Assembly: GCA_018343915.1 (NCBI GenBank)
Contig: JABRWF010000001.1
Span: forward strand, 1,426,001 to 1,490,000
Direction: 5' to 3'
Length of the DNA: 64,000 nucleotides
Origin: Agroathelia rolfsii
Taxonomy: Eukaryota > Basidiomycota > Agaricomycetes > Amylocorticiales > Amylocorticiaceae
A model generated the notes under the pieces. The model was not told where the DNA came from. It was given only the letters and a program-made list of their open reading frames with translations, and ran no database searches. Shown here in pieces: positions 24,632 through 35,551 of the stretch; the first letter of the stretch is position 1, and the number at the start of each line of letters is the position of its first letter. A program made the position numbers and the translations under genes.

Positions 24632-26302
24632 TATTGCTTTTTTTTTGTGTGTGTGTGTGTCTGTGTGCTGATGAGTCTATGTGCGTGCGTGCGTGCGCTA
24701 GTGGTGAACCCTCGGAAAAAAACGTCGGAGGATTACAAAGGATGCGATAGAGGATAGAGAAATAATGATATATCCAATGCAAGTCTGCCCTTCTTTTTTT
24801 TTTTTCAACGCAGGCCGAAGTAACTTTATGAGATTTCGGGTGGAGGTGGAAGTGGAGGGTGAAAAAGGAGGTTGTGAAAGAGATGAATACAAGTGTGGGG
24901 CGGCGCAAGCTGTGTGTCTCTGTATTGGCGTATGGGGGGTTAGGTGTGCACGCCTATGACGATCCGGCTAAGAGGTCGAGGAGATGACGGTAATTTATGT
25001 GTCTGTGTATGTCTCCTACGAGTCCATAAGGCCAAAAAAAGGCAGATTGCGATGGGTCGATAGAATGGTATGTATACAGTTTATAAAAGGGGTAGCTGTT
25101 CAAGGCGCCCTCTGATGTAGGTTACTGCACAATGCCGAGACGATGATGATGTACTGGTTGCAAGTTGCTGTTGTGTGTCTTGTGGAGAGAGGACAGATGA
25201 TTTTCACACTGGCGCTTGCAGGCCCACGTTCGTCATTTTTTGTAATCTCGCATCAGCGCCATCAGATCGGTCCACCGGTCCGCCAGGGCCGACCACGCTA
25301 GAAAAGGCTGGAAGCACTTCGCACGCACTTGGATGTAATCCTATCTGCAATCAGACGAATGGGCACAACGATTTTTGGCGGCAAGGAGATTGAAACCCAA
25401 TAGCTCAATGAACACAGCGCTCATGTACAAATTTGTCACAAGATCAACAACAGCATATACGTATTTCATTTCATTTTGCCTTCTTCTTTTTCTTTAACGC
25501 GCAAGGATATTCGGAGCGGGAATATGAAGAGTAGAAAGAAGCGGAGAGGGGGACAGGAACGGGAACGGGGACGAGGTGAGAGACGGTAAGGGGAAGCGGG
25601 GGAGTTTGGTTCAAAGAAGAGATATATAAAAAAAAAAAAAAAAAGGATGGTAAATCGCCAAGAGGCGAATAAGGTGGTGTACAGAAATGATCTTCTACGT
25701 GCAGGACGTGAAAGAGGGGTTTGGTGTGTCTGTGTATGTTTGTGTGTAGTAGGATGCAGACGGACTAGAATCGGGACAAAGGACAAAGAAAGGAGGATAG
25801 TAGCTCACGATTTAATCGTTATGACGGTGACGGCGATGAATGAACGCACACCTACTAGGCATTCATAAAGCCAACAGGAAATCGTTCAAGTACACCACAG
25901 AGGGCATGTGGCTTGAGTAGAAACAACAGAAAAGAGATGGGAAAAGAGAAAACCGTAGCCCGCAAGGTGTGGATGTTTTGTCTACGGTCAGCGATAAAGA
26001 ACGAGAGAGGGAAGAATAAATGGAAAAAGAGAGAAAGATGAGATATGACAATGCAAGATAGCACAGATTGTGTAGAGTGTAATAATCGCAATGACACAAT
26101 GACTGGAGAGGGAGAGGGAGAGAGAGAGAGAGGAAAGAAAAGGAAAGAAAATTGAAAGAAAATTGAAAGATAAGAAAAGAGATAGATGATAATACACGGG
26201 TGATAGTAACTGGGGGATATCACACGAATCAATCGCTGGACTATGGTGTACTTGCCAACAAAAGCGGCTGCAAAAAATCAACAAATTATCACTACTGGGC
26301 GC
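24632..26302. other. Intergenic with GT microsatellite and low-complexity tracts
   Basis: Includes a T-run plus (GT)n and GCGT repeats at about 24635-24700 just upstream of the PRPP synthetase start, an A-run at 25629-25645, and purine-rich sequence at 25500-26200 that probably includes the DCP2 3' UTR. No gene recognised. Confidence 0.5.
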
Positions 26303-28920
26303 TTACATAGGCGCCGGGCTATTTAGAAGGGAGAGCAGATGCGCTCGCGATGCAGGACGTGGCTGCATATTAGGGAAAAGAGGCGATACTGCCGGGGCCG
26401 AAGCAGGCGGCACCATGGGCATAGCCGGAGAGCGTACCATTTGGCCGTTCATCATGCCGTTCGCGGGAGGCATACCGGGATGCACAGGATAAGGAGGCTG
26501 GGGCCCCTGAGGGGCCACATTAGGCGTTCCATATACTGTCAATCCAGCTGGACCAGGAATCGGAGTGTTGAGCATGGCAAGCAGTGGATTCTGAGGAGTG
26601 CCTGCGACGTGTCCGGGTGGGAAGGGGGTTACGCTAGGATGATGCTGGGATGGCTGGACAAGGGGCACAAGTGCCGGTGGCGGTGGTGCGGGAATGGGAC
26701 GGAACGTTTGAGATGTACGCGGACGCACTTGGAATGGATCATCGTACGCGGACGACGCAGGTCGAGGCGGAGGCACCAAAGGGTTGGCCATATTCCCACG
26801 AGGGTCAAAAGGCTGACGCAAGCCCGAGGAATACAACAGATCGTTTGCAATCGGAGCTCCAGGACCGGCCCCTGCAAACGGCAGAGGAGGCACAGAGGCA
26901 GGAGGTAGGTACGGTTGGCGGCCATGAATTGGGTGACCGTTCATAGCAAGAGGGTTCGCAGGAGACTGCTTCATCAGGTTGTGCGCAGTCCTTTCCGATT
27001 CGTCGGCGATAGTTTCCAGTAGAGCCAATTGCTTCATTTGCTTGGCAGACGCAGGCGCTTCTGCTGGTCGTGAGAGATACGGCGAAACATCGATGACAGC
27101 GCTTGAGCTCCGTCGAGAGACCTTCCTTTGGGTAGGCTGAGCATGAGTCTCCAGTGGATTATTAGTCTTCACGGACCGAGTCTCGGGTGAATGCGAGGGC
27201 GCGTTTGGGGCCTGTGGTAGAGGCCCGGGCGTGGTGCCGCGTTGTAGAATACTAGGAGCAGTTGTTGGAGTTTTCAATAATGATGAATGGTTCTGGTGAG
27301 ACACAATAGAACCCTGAGACGGGGACGAAGATGCTAACGGATATGCATTATATAACAGATTAGAGTTATTGATTAATGCCGCAGATGACACCTCCTTGGG
27401 ATCATCCTTGTTCTTTGGTGTGGGTATCGCTTGAACTGTAGGCGGCTGGGAAGTGCTAGTAGACAGCGTGTGCGAGGGTTGAACAGGTATATCTGATGAT
27501 GACACCTTGTTTTTGTTAGCCCCAGAGGCAGAAAGAGTGAGAGCATTCATTATTCGAGCAATGTGCGGATCTATTCCGCCGATAGGAAGGGCTTGTCTCA
27601 CGTCCTCTTGTACGGGCGCAGAAGGATCTACAATATTGGGGACTGGTTGAGAATAAAGGGGCGACGGGGTTTCGGGTCCACCATTATCATGAGAGGATTG
27701 AGAGCTGGACTCCAAGGCAGGGCCATCTGAATCAGGCACGATAGTATCATAGCTGTCATCGGGATGGGAATTCGTGGTATGAGGACTATTCTTCTTGCCT
27801 CTGCGTCCGTTTCTCGGCTTATGATCATGAATGAATTGGCGTAGTCCGCTATTGAAATATGTCAGTTGGATCAAGGTACATTGTCTGAGATGGATGCCAA
27901 CCTGATGAAGGGGGAAATTAGGTAAAACTTCCCAGCAACTGTTTTGTTTCTCTTCCATGTCGGGAGATCCGCCAACTTGAACCACTCTATCCGCTATAAT
28001 AAAAGGATCAGAGTCTGAGAAAAGTGAAAGTAGTAATAACACTCACGCTAATCTCCTTGCGTGTCCGCGTTTCGAAGTGATAGTCTTCCGGGACATTAGG
28101 GACAATATAGAGCGAAATTGATTGCTCTCGGATGGTCATCTTGAGAACATGTGCGGGATTCAGTTGGCCGGCCAGATTGTAGCCGGTCTCCTCAAGAACC
28201 TGTGCAAAAAAAGAGTCAATCGACTAATCTGTCTCAAGAGCACATGACCTTGCCTCTCTAATGGCGCAAGCATGGGGTTCCTCACCCTCATTAATTTTGC
28301 CCTTAGGGAATCCCCATCCTGCTGATGACTTCCATCCCTTGACAAGTACGCACTAGTAGCGTTTACGCATAAATGTCATGTTTAAGGTCCAAGGAAACGA
28401 GTACGTACCTTGTCCCATCGGTCATTCAACATGATAGCACCACATACGGGGACACGCGTCTTATATTGCATGAAATTATCGAAAGCAAACTCATGATCGT
28501 GGCTCCATTGATGTAACAATGGACAGGCGGAGAATAGCATTTCTGAGAATTTCTTCAGGGGAAGGGATGGGAAGGCAGGGTTTTGTTCTCTAATGAAGTC
28601 TTCGTAGAACCAATGGCTAGAAGGAAGAGGATCAGACGAGTGCTTCGAACATCCAAAGGCCAGGTATTACGCTTGTTCTACTTGGAAGCAAACTCGCTCA
28701 AGGGACGATAATTCCCCTTCAGGGAGGTTGAGTAAGAAGCGACTAAAAGAAAAAAACGTGAGCGATCATCGAGGAAAGACGAGGACTGGCTGGTCTACCT
28801 CGACAGGTCCTCCAGGACCTCTTCATGTGTCGAGTTCTTGTAGATGGATTGGCTGGTGTGATTATTCATTGATGTGGGAGCTGAAAGCTCCGGAGACGAT
28901 TGTGAAGACGAGGAAGCCAT
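26303..28920 (-). CDS. DCP2: mRNA-decapping enzyme subunit 2
   Basis: Nudix hydrolase that removes the m7G cap in 5'-3' mRNA decay. Seven exons (28799-28920, 28671-28742, 28409-28616, 28254-28352, 28047-28199, 27902-27993, 26303-27848) give 763 residues. The Dcp2 regulatory domain (FLLNLPEGELSSLERVCFQ) precedes the Nudix box, which reads GKINEGEEPHACAIRE then VLEETGYN with its ExxEE glutamates intact. Box B follows (IEWFKLADLPTWKRNK, FYLISPFISGLRQFI). The long C-terminal tail is Pro/Ser-rich and has two short leucine motifs, LLAMLNTP and LLSLLNSP, that look like the helical leucine-rich motifs binding Edc3 in other fungi (inference). The Nudix box is split by a GC-AG intron (donor GCAAGG at 28248-28253). 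Confidence 0.95.
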
Positions 28921-29332
28921 GACGGCTCGTGGTTATGAATAAGAGAGAGATCGTAGTACAGAGAGAGTAGAGAGCACTTGGAGAGGATGACTGTGGTGGC
29001 AAGAGTAAGAGTGTCCGGGACCAAACACGGGCAAACAATGCCCCTAAGATTTCGATTTCTCCGCAAGCGCCGACAAAATGCAGCGGCTTACGGAGTACTG
29101 CCTATCCACTCAGCTATTCGTTGTCGACGGCACCAGTCGCTTATTCGCATCCAGGATCATGCCAAGAGGCCCTTAGGACCATGTATCGAATATTACATTG
29201 ACAGCTTTGATAGTACTAGTACATCAATGTAGCTGCTGTTGGGCCAGGCTACCGTAATCCAGGTCGGCTCCAAGTGTCGATCGTTGTGTAGCACAGGAGG
29301 CTGTACATACTCTTGTTTCAAGGACAAAGAGT
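28921..29332. other. Intergenic
   Basis: DCP2 upstream region and RRP41 3' flank; both genes are on the minus strand. No further feature recognised. Confidence 0.45.
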
Positions 29333-30220
29333 CTAGTTTTCGTCCATTGCATTTTCATCTGTAATCGGCACACGCTGCCCTGTCTCCATTGCTGAGACCA
29401 ATGACCCCATCTTAGCCCTGATACTAGCTCGCATTTCCTTGTGTATCACCTTCCCAGCGTCACATGCCAGTCTAAAGAGCTCTTCGAAGCGGTCTACATG
29501 TAGTCTTGTCTCCATCGAGACCAGCGTGACCTTGCCCGTGCGGGGCATGACAGCAACAGTAATGTTAGGGATATCGTTTTCCTCGAGCAGAGTGAGATCC
29601 AAAAGGGGAGAGGTCGAATGTACACCGCTAGAGATAGCACAGACGAATTCAAGCATAGGCACTCCTGCGCTGGCCAAGGCAAGGGTGGTAGCATTGATGC
29701 AAGCCTGTAGAATGCCGCCGTCTTGCTGCAGAACCTGAACGACAATATCTATCTGGGAGCGAGGATAAAGGTTCGTTTGAACCACAGGCTCAAAGGTTGA
29801 TTTTATAGTGGCTGCTAATTCCAGGGTACGTCTAAGCAATAGATTGAGTTTTTATAGCAACGTTCTCCAACACACGAATCACTTACCTATCATTTCGCGA
29901 GCGTTTTCTTCTTTCTCCATAGCTAAATGCAGCGATATTAACTTCAACATTGATGCTAGCACGATCGTGGATAGTCTGCGATCTCAGCTTAGCCTCACGC
30001 GGGCCAAATACGGATACTTGGACTTGAGTAAGGCCATGAGAAACGAGAGCGGAGCCGTCTGCGCTGCCTTGCTGTGATAGATCTATGCTAATATCTCTGA
30101 GCTCGAATTGGCGTCTACCGTCAGACCGATACCCCCCATCATTGAGTATTTCCACCCTGGATCCCTAATGCCTTGTTCCATGAATGCGAGGGTCACAAAG
30201 ACGCTAACAGTGCATACCAT
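29333..30220 (-). CDS. RRP41: Exosome core subunit Rrp41/Ski6
   Basis: RNase PH-like ring subunit of the RNA exosome, catalytically inactive in eukaryotes. 259 residues from three exons: 30218-30220 (ATG only), 29887-30164 and 29333-29831. The second exon opens GSRVEILNDGGYRSDGRRQFELR, the canonical family start, but lacks an ATG of its own. The ATG at 30220 is followed at once by GTATGC and spliced in phase after ATTAG. Further hallmarks: VSVFGPREAKLRSQ, AAFSYGERRKRSRND, NLYPRSQIDIVVQVLQQDGG, LLDLTLLEENDIPN. It shares a 274-bp divergent promoter with the nicotinate phosphoribosyltransferase gene. Confidence 0.93.
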
Positions 30221-30494
30221 GGGGATAAGAGACTGAGAGGATCGACGTCAACTCGAAGAAATATTATGAGCCTGTGGCGGTGGCGCGTATTTGACATGAT
30301 TTGGGCTATTTCCAGAGAGCCGCAGCCTTTGTATCGGGCAAGCACCTATCATGGGCTTATCGAGAAGCAAATAATAATAATGAACATCGTTGGCCGAATT
30401 GACATCATCGGGACTCTTGACTAGATACCATCTCATCTAAATTACTCAAAGTACTCAACCGCCATTGTGATCTTTCCTATTTCCAGCAATAAGA

Positions 30495-32295
30495 ATGGCG
30501 CAGCAACTTGGATCACTATCCAGTGACTTCCCTTTAGTCTCTATTCTGGACACGGATCTATACAAAGTGATTGAGCGTCTCTTACTGCCACCCTCAGGCT
30601 AATGACTCTCATCGCGTATAATCTACTACAAAGTTTTCCATGCAGCAGGCAGTGTTGCATCATTGTCCTTCTGTCGAGGCTACCTATAAATTTAAAAACC
30701 GAAATAAAAACATGCAATTCACCACCGAGGCCGTTGATCAGTTTAGGGCTGTTGTCGCCCGTCGGTTTCTGCTTCGTGAATGTTGAAACAGTATTCCAAC
30801 AATTGATCTGGTTTTTGCGGACTCTACAGGATTTACTCGTCTTTCGCTGACGGCTGAGGAGAAATCATGGCTACAGAAAACCATGCCCTACTTCAAAGAA
30901 GACTATGTAACATATCTGTCAAACTATCGCTTCAAGCCCGAGCAAGTTCACATCGAATTTACACCCTCCTCTGAAGATGCTTCCAAGGGTGATCTCGACA
31001 TTCTCATTTCTGGCCCGTGGCACGAGACCATCCTGTGGGAAGTACCCCTTATGGCTTGCCTAAGTGAAATCTATTTCCAAGTAGTCGACACAGATTGGAA
31101 CTATGATCAACAAGCAGGTTTGATAATTAATTTTATCAACATACCATCGTAGGCATCGTCCTAAACGTATCCCTGTACAGAAATTGCTTACGAGAAGGCG
31201 AAGGCGCTCTTTGAAGCTGGTTGCATTATCAGCGAGTTTGGTGTAAGGCGTAGGCGATCGCTGAAAGCTCAAGAAATCGTCTTGCAAAAGTTTATCGAGG
31301 CCTCTAACGCCAATTTCGGGCCTGGAAAGCTAGCAGGAACTAGTGATGTACTGAGAACGAGTTTTTTCAGACTGTTCCTATAGTTTCTGAACTGTTCGGC
31401 TTTTTCAGGCTTATCTTGCTTTCAAGTATGGATTAAACCCCATTGGCACTATAGCTCAGTACGTCACAATGAGTGTAAATTTCAGCCGCTAAACTGAAGC
31501 CACCATGCCCCAGTGAATGGTTCATGGGAGCAAGTCTACGTCTACCAACATTCCCGTCTGGATGAAGCGCGCTAATTAATTCTTCACCTTAGCTGGCCAG
31601 TCTGAATGGCTATGAAGGCGTGCACGAACGTGCCCTTTCGATGTGGGAAGATATTTACCCCGACGTTTTGCTCGTTGCCCTCACCGATACGTTTTCCACC
31701 CAAGCTTTCTTCAAGGTACGCCAAAGATTGACCAATTAATCAGTTATTGATACCATCGTATATAATAGGAATTCGAGGCTAACCCCAACCGCGCCCGTAC
31801 ATGGAAAGGCCTTCGTCAAGACTCTGGTGATCCATTCCAATTTGCTCCTCGCGCCAAGGAGTTGTACAAGAAGCTTGACATTGATCATCACGAGAAGGTC
31901 ATCGTCTATTCGGACTCACTGGATGTAGAGAAGGCAATCAAGCTCCAGAAGCAGTGTGATGAGCTGGATTTCCCTTGTAAGTCCCGAACTTGGTTTTACG
32001 AAAGTTTTTGTGCTAATATCAAGCATAGGTTCCTTCGGTATAGGGACATCCCTCACCAACGACTTTCAGAAGGCATCCTCGCCGACTGATAAGAGCAAGG
32101 CGCTTAACATGGTTATCAAGTTAAATTCGGTCAATGGAAAACCATGTGTCAAAATCAGTGACGATCTTACAAAGGTATGAGCGTATTTGATTTGTGTACC
32201 TTTCACAACCCACAGCCGCTCATTACTTGCAGAACACGGGAGATACGCAGACTGTGAAGTCGGTTAAGGAGATATTTGGATTGCCAACCTCATAA
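30495..32295 (+). CDS. NPT1: Nicotinate phosphoribosyltransferase
   Basis: Joins nicotinate and PRPP to give nicotinate mononucleotide in the Preiss-Handler NAD pathway. Ten exons (30495-30566, 30634-30760, 30830-31117, 31181-31347, 31409-31458, 31514-31529, 31593-31715, 31769-31976, 32029-32174, 32233-32295) give 419 residues. Signatures: LDTDLYK, FKNRNKNM, GPWHETILWEVPLMA, GTIAHEWFMG, RQDSGDP, the phosphate-binding VYSDSLDVEKA, and FGIGTSLTND. Exon 6 is only 16 nt (the HEWFMG segment) and its donor is GCAAGT, giving a GC-AG intron. Exon 2 begins after a CAAAG acceptor. Confidence 0.94.
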
Positions 32296-32400
32296 ATAGC
32301 ATATATGTTATAACGCAAAACTAGCAAATACGATGTGAAATAGGAATATACACTTGAGCCTTACTAATCATTTCAAGTCTTCATCCTGAAGACAAAAAGC

Positions 32401-32465
32401 AAAATAAATATTGATCGCCGTAGCGATACCACTCCGGGAAAGCGTGTCATCCTTGTGCAGGGGCC

Positions 32466-32497
<32 letters not shown>

Positions 32498-32520
32498 ACG
32501 TATGTCACCCCGAAGGGGAC
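32401..32520 (-). ncRNA. U6 spliceosomal snRNA
   Basis: The minus strand from 32520 reads a 5' stem-loop (GTCCCCTTCGGGGTGAC), then AAAATTGGAACGATACAGAG with the ACAGAGA box that pairs with 5' splice sites, the AGC triad (GATTAGCATGG), and CCCCTGCACAAGGATGACAC of the internal stem-loop. These are diagnostic for U6. Past GATGACACGC the 3' part is lineage-specific and ends in T-runs at 32401-32404 and 32394-32398, consistent with Pol III termination. No intron interrupts it, unlike U6 in some fungi. No TATA box was seen at the usual spacing upstream, so the promoter type is unresolved. Confidence 0.93.
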
Positions 32521-32852
32521 ATTATACAATGAATTGATGGATGGGAGTCCTCAGAGCCTATGATATTTTCTCAGCCAACCAGCTTCCTATTATGGACTAA
32601 GTAATTGTGGCTGTGCTCATAAGTGGACAGCATTTGTAATCAGGACACTCCAAATGGTTCAGAGATACCTGGGGAGTAAGAAAAGATAATTAATATTAGT
32701 AGCGTGTGTGCATGATTAAAAGCAATGGCAACCAGTGCACAGAGATAATTATGACAATGGGTATTCGCATGGAATAAACAACTACTCTAATAACCGCTGT
32801 AACACCAACTTGATCCCAACAAAAACAAAAACAAAAAACAAAGCGCTACAAC

Positions 32853-35268
32853 ATCATTTATGCCTCCTGTCGTATACCTAAAAAGATAAACGTTTTGATA
32901 AACGTTAGAAGGGTGGAAGTAAAAGGACTGAACCAGCTGTTTACCTTGGTTGTGTTGTGTATTAACAACTTTTGTTGCACATAATGCCAGCTACTTATGA
33001 TATCGCGATAAGTAAATATAGGAATAAAAATGGCCATCACTGGGATAGCAATCTCCCAGAAACTGAGTGAGGAAGAAGTAAAAAGGGTGATCAAGCGCAT
33101 AAAAAAGATACAAGACTGACTAGAGGTCGCTGTGGTTGTTGACTGCAGGGAAATCGACAAAGTTCATGCCCTGTGTTGCCTCAATGAGTCTCATGATAAA
33201 GGTGGGCAGTCGACATTTTAGCTCACGAAATATCCGGTCAACAGACCAAGAGGTAGACAGATAATGGTGACAAGTGTCAGTCGACGCCTGTATTGGCTTA
33301 AATCATCAGTCGTTTGAACGATGACCAAAAAATAAATGCCGTGTACATGACTTGATTCATTTCATATGAGGATATGTTGAATGTGTAATTGATCAGATTT
33401 TCACACATTGCCGTAAACATATCCAGACAGGAGAGGACATATTCCATATGGTCCATCACATCCGCCTAAAGAAAAAAACAATTAGGAATGATGTAGGAGA
33501 TGGGAGATAATGTTTTATTACAAGATAAATATTGGCCCGTTGACTTATGAAGCCATCAATTTTGAATTGTGACTCGCCGGAATATTCTTCGCTCAGAGCT
33601 GCAGCGCGGTCGCGGTCGTAGCGACGTAAACCGTATATAATGGTGCGAAGAGGTTCCAAGGTGCGTTTATGCAGAATCAGGTCGCCAGATAGGATATGAA
33701 CTAGGAGTCATGTGAGTAGACATGGAAGGGGAACTTCATCCGTTTGATACTCACGCTGTCGATTCGTTCTAACCTTTGGCTTGAGTAGTGTTTCTTGCTC
33801 GAGTTTCAATATCCTGCTGTGGTATTCATCGATGATCAACAGAGCCTTGTCCACAACTACAAGAATGTGAGAAGCTAAGAGAAAAAGATAACAGGTGTTG
33901 CCTCACTAAGATCTAGGATGGCTTGTACTAGCAAACTGGCATCCGCTGATGTACGTAAGACAGTGTCAGGCTGAGAAAGACGGTGCACGATGGGAGCCGT
34001 TAACTCCACATTGCGACTAGTATGGAAGGTTATGACAGTTCCTGAAGGATTTTAAGCATATATGCACTTAACAATTAACATAAAAATGTAATATACCATC
34101 TCTCATGAGGAAAATGGACATGGGACTGAGCCGGACATTTATACGATCTCCTTTCTTGAGCTGGTCGACGCTGAGGGCAGCACGATCACGTTCTCTTCTT
34201 GCCTTGTCATTGCTGTCAGTTCACATGAGCGAAGAAGAAAAAACTAACTTACTGCAAGCTTCAAACCTCCTAGACGTGTAAAACCTTTTCCAGGATTGCG
34301 CAAAAATGACGATTCCAAATCAGTTTTGCGCATATTTCCACCTCTATGAAGCATCAGACTCTGTTTTCTCCGCGAAGCATCCACCATAGACGCAATGCCA
34401 TCCACTTTGTCAAAAGCATCTAATTCCTCGCTTTCCATATTTATGGGGGATTCAGCCCTCGGAATTTCCGTGTATTGGGGAATCGCAACCTCGTCTACCA
34501 ATTTACCGGATATGTCCGAGTCATCATCTTTGGCAAGGGTATGACAAACAGCACGAATCTGATATACACAGTAGGCAAATGCAGAGTGAGGATACTCAAA
34601 ATATGAAGACGTACAAACAAGTGCTGGGGATAATAGTCTGCTTTAGACAAAGAAACAGCATGATTGCGTAACATGTCTTCTAGTGCCAAGGGATGAAGAT
34701 CTAAGTTAATGTAAGTAATTGACCAAAAAAACTCCCCAGGCAATCTTTACAGACCGTATCTTATGGCGATTGCCTTGACAATGTCCCAACTTATACCACC
34801 CACATTAATCCAGCGTACTTTCGCCCATGAATCGCGTCGGCTCGCCAGTGGATCAGAGAGGAGGGCAACCAGTTGACCATTTGTCATCCTTCCGTAGCTA
34901 TGACGAACAGACGAGTAGTCGATGATTTCGATTTCACAGTTTCGATGGATATGGCCATAATGCAGTTGGGCAGAGGCGCGGCGTGGATCAATGCCTGGCT
35001 CGGCACCAATGCCACCGCGAGACGAGGATATGTACGTGGATGCCCTGTTGAGCTGAATCACTTTGCGAACAGAGGCGCGAAATCGGTCAGAGGCCGTTCG
35101 GTGAGGTGTGGGGTGGTGAGGGTGTGTCTCTTGCATGTTATTGGCCGGCGGGGTCACGCTGGAGTTGCCTTGACTTTGGCTAAGACCAGCTTTTTCATGA
35201 ATGGAATCATTATCCAGTTCGGGTGTGATAGAGCGACCTTCGTCGCTGAAACTGTTTTCGCGAGTCAT
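32853..35268 (-). CDS. CorA-type Mg2+ transporter, copy 1
   Basis: Twelve exons sum to 599 residues. A Ser/Pro-rich cytosolic N-terminus leads into the conserved soluble part (GHIHRNCEIEIIDYSS, KVRWINVGGISWD, DLHPLALEDMLRN) and the long-helix region (YGLRRYDRDRAAAL, ADVMDHMEYVL). The pore helix ends RRLTLVTIICLPLG...LTGYF, then GMNFVDFP, the signature YGMNF-type selectivity motif. A second transmembrane helix follows (FWEIAIPVMAIFIPIF). Exons: 34755-35268, 34615-34700, 34253-34558, 34097-34202, 33907-34041, 33755-33856, 33522-33700, 33347-33465, 33227-33287, 33121-33170, 32945-33062, 32853-32876. The intron before 34202 needs an AAG acceptor because the nearby CAG would break the frame. Start at 35268. 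Confidence 0.88.
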
Positions 35269-35551
35269 GTCGTTTGTTCAGCGAGCGTTTCTTTCAAGAT
35301 GAGCCTGCTCTCGAAGTCTGGAAAGCCCAATCCGTATCAGAACCGAATATGCAGCGATTCAGTCCCAGCTAAAGATATAGCAACGTGTGTCCAACAAGTG
35401 CAACGATGACGGAGCAGAACGCTTCGCTCGTTGTTGGTGGCGAGTGAGTATCTTTGGATCAGATACAAGGGCCTGGAATTAGCACTTGCGGCTAGAGACG
35501 ACCTTCGCGACCACAGCCTCCCTCCGTGTCGAAATATCCCTCAACTTGAAC
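35269..35551. promoter_or_regulatory. Divergent promoter of the CorA pair
   Basis: 283 bp between the two opposed start codons of the paralogous transporters. No specific element identified. Confidence 0.5.

Noticed and set aside
24137..24757. 206-residue plus-strand ORF
   Set aside because: It is antisense to exon 3 of the PRPP synthetase gene and runs into a GT microsatellite.
29883..30155. RRP41 starting at the GTG of the second exon
   Set aside because: Non-AUG initiation is unnecessary; an in-phase ATG exon with good splice sites lies 55 nt upstream.
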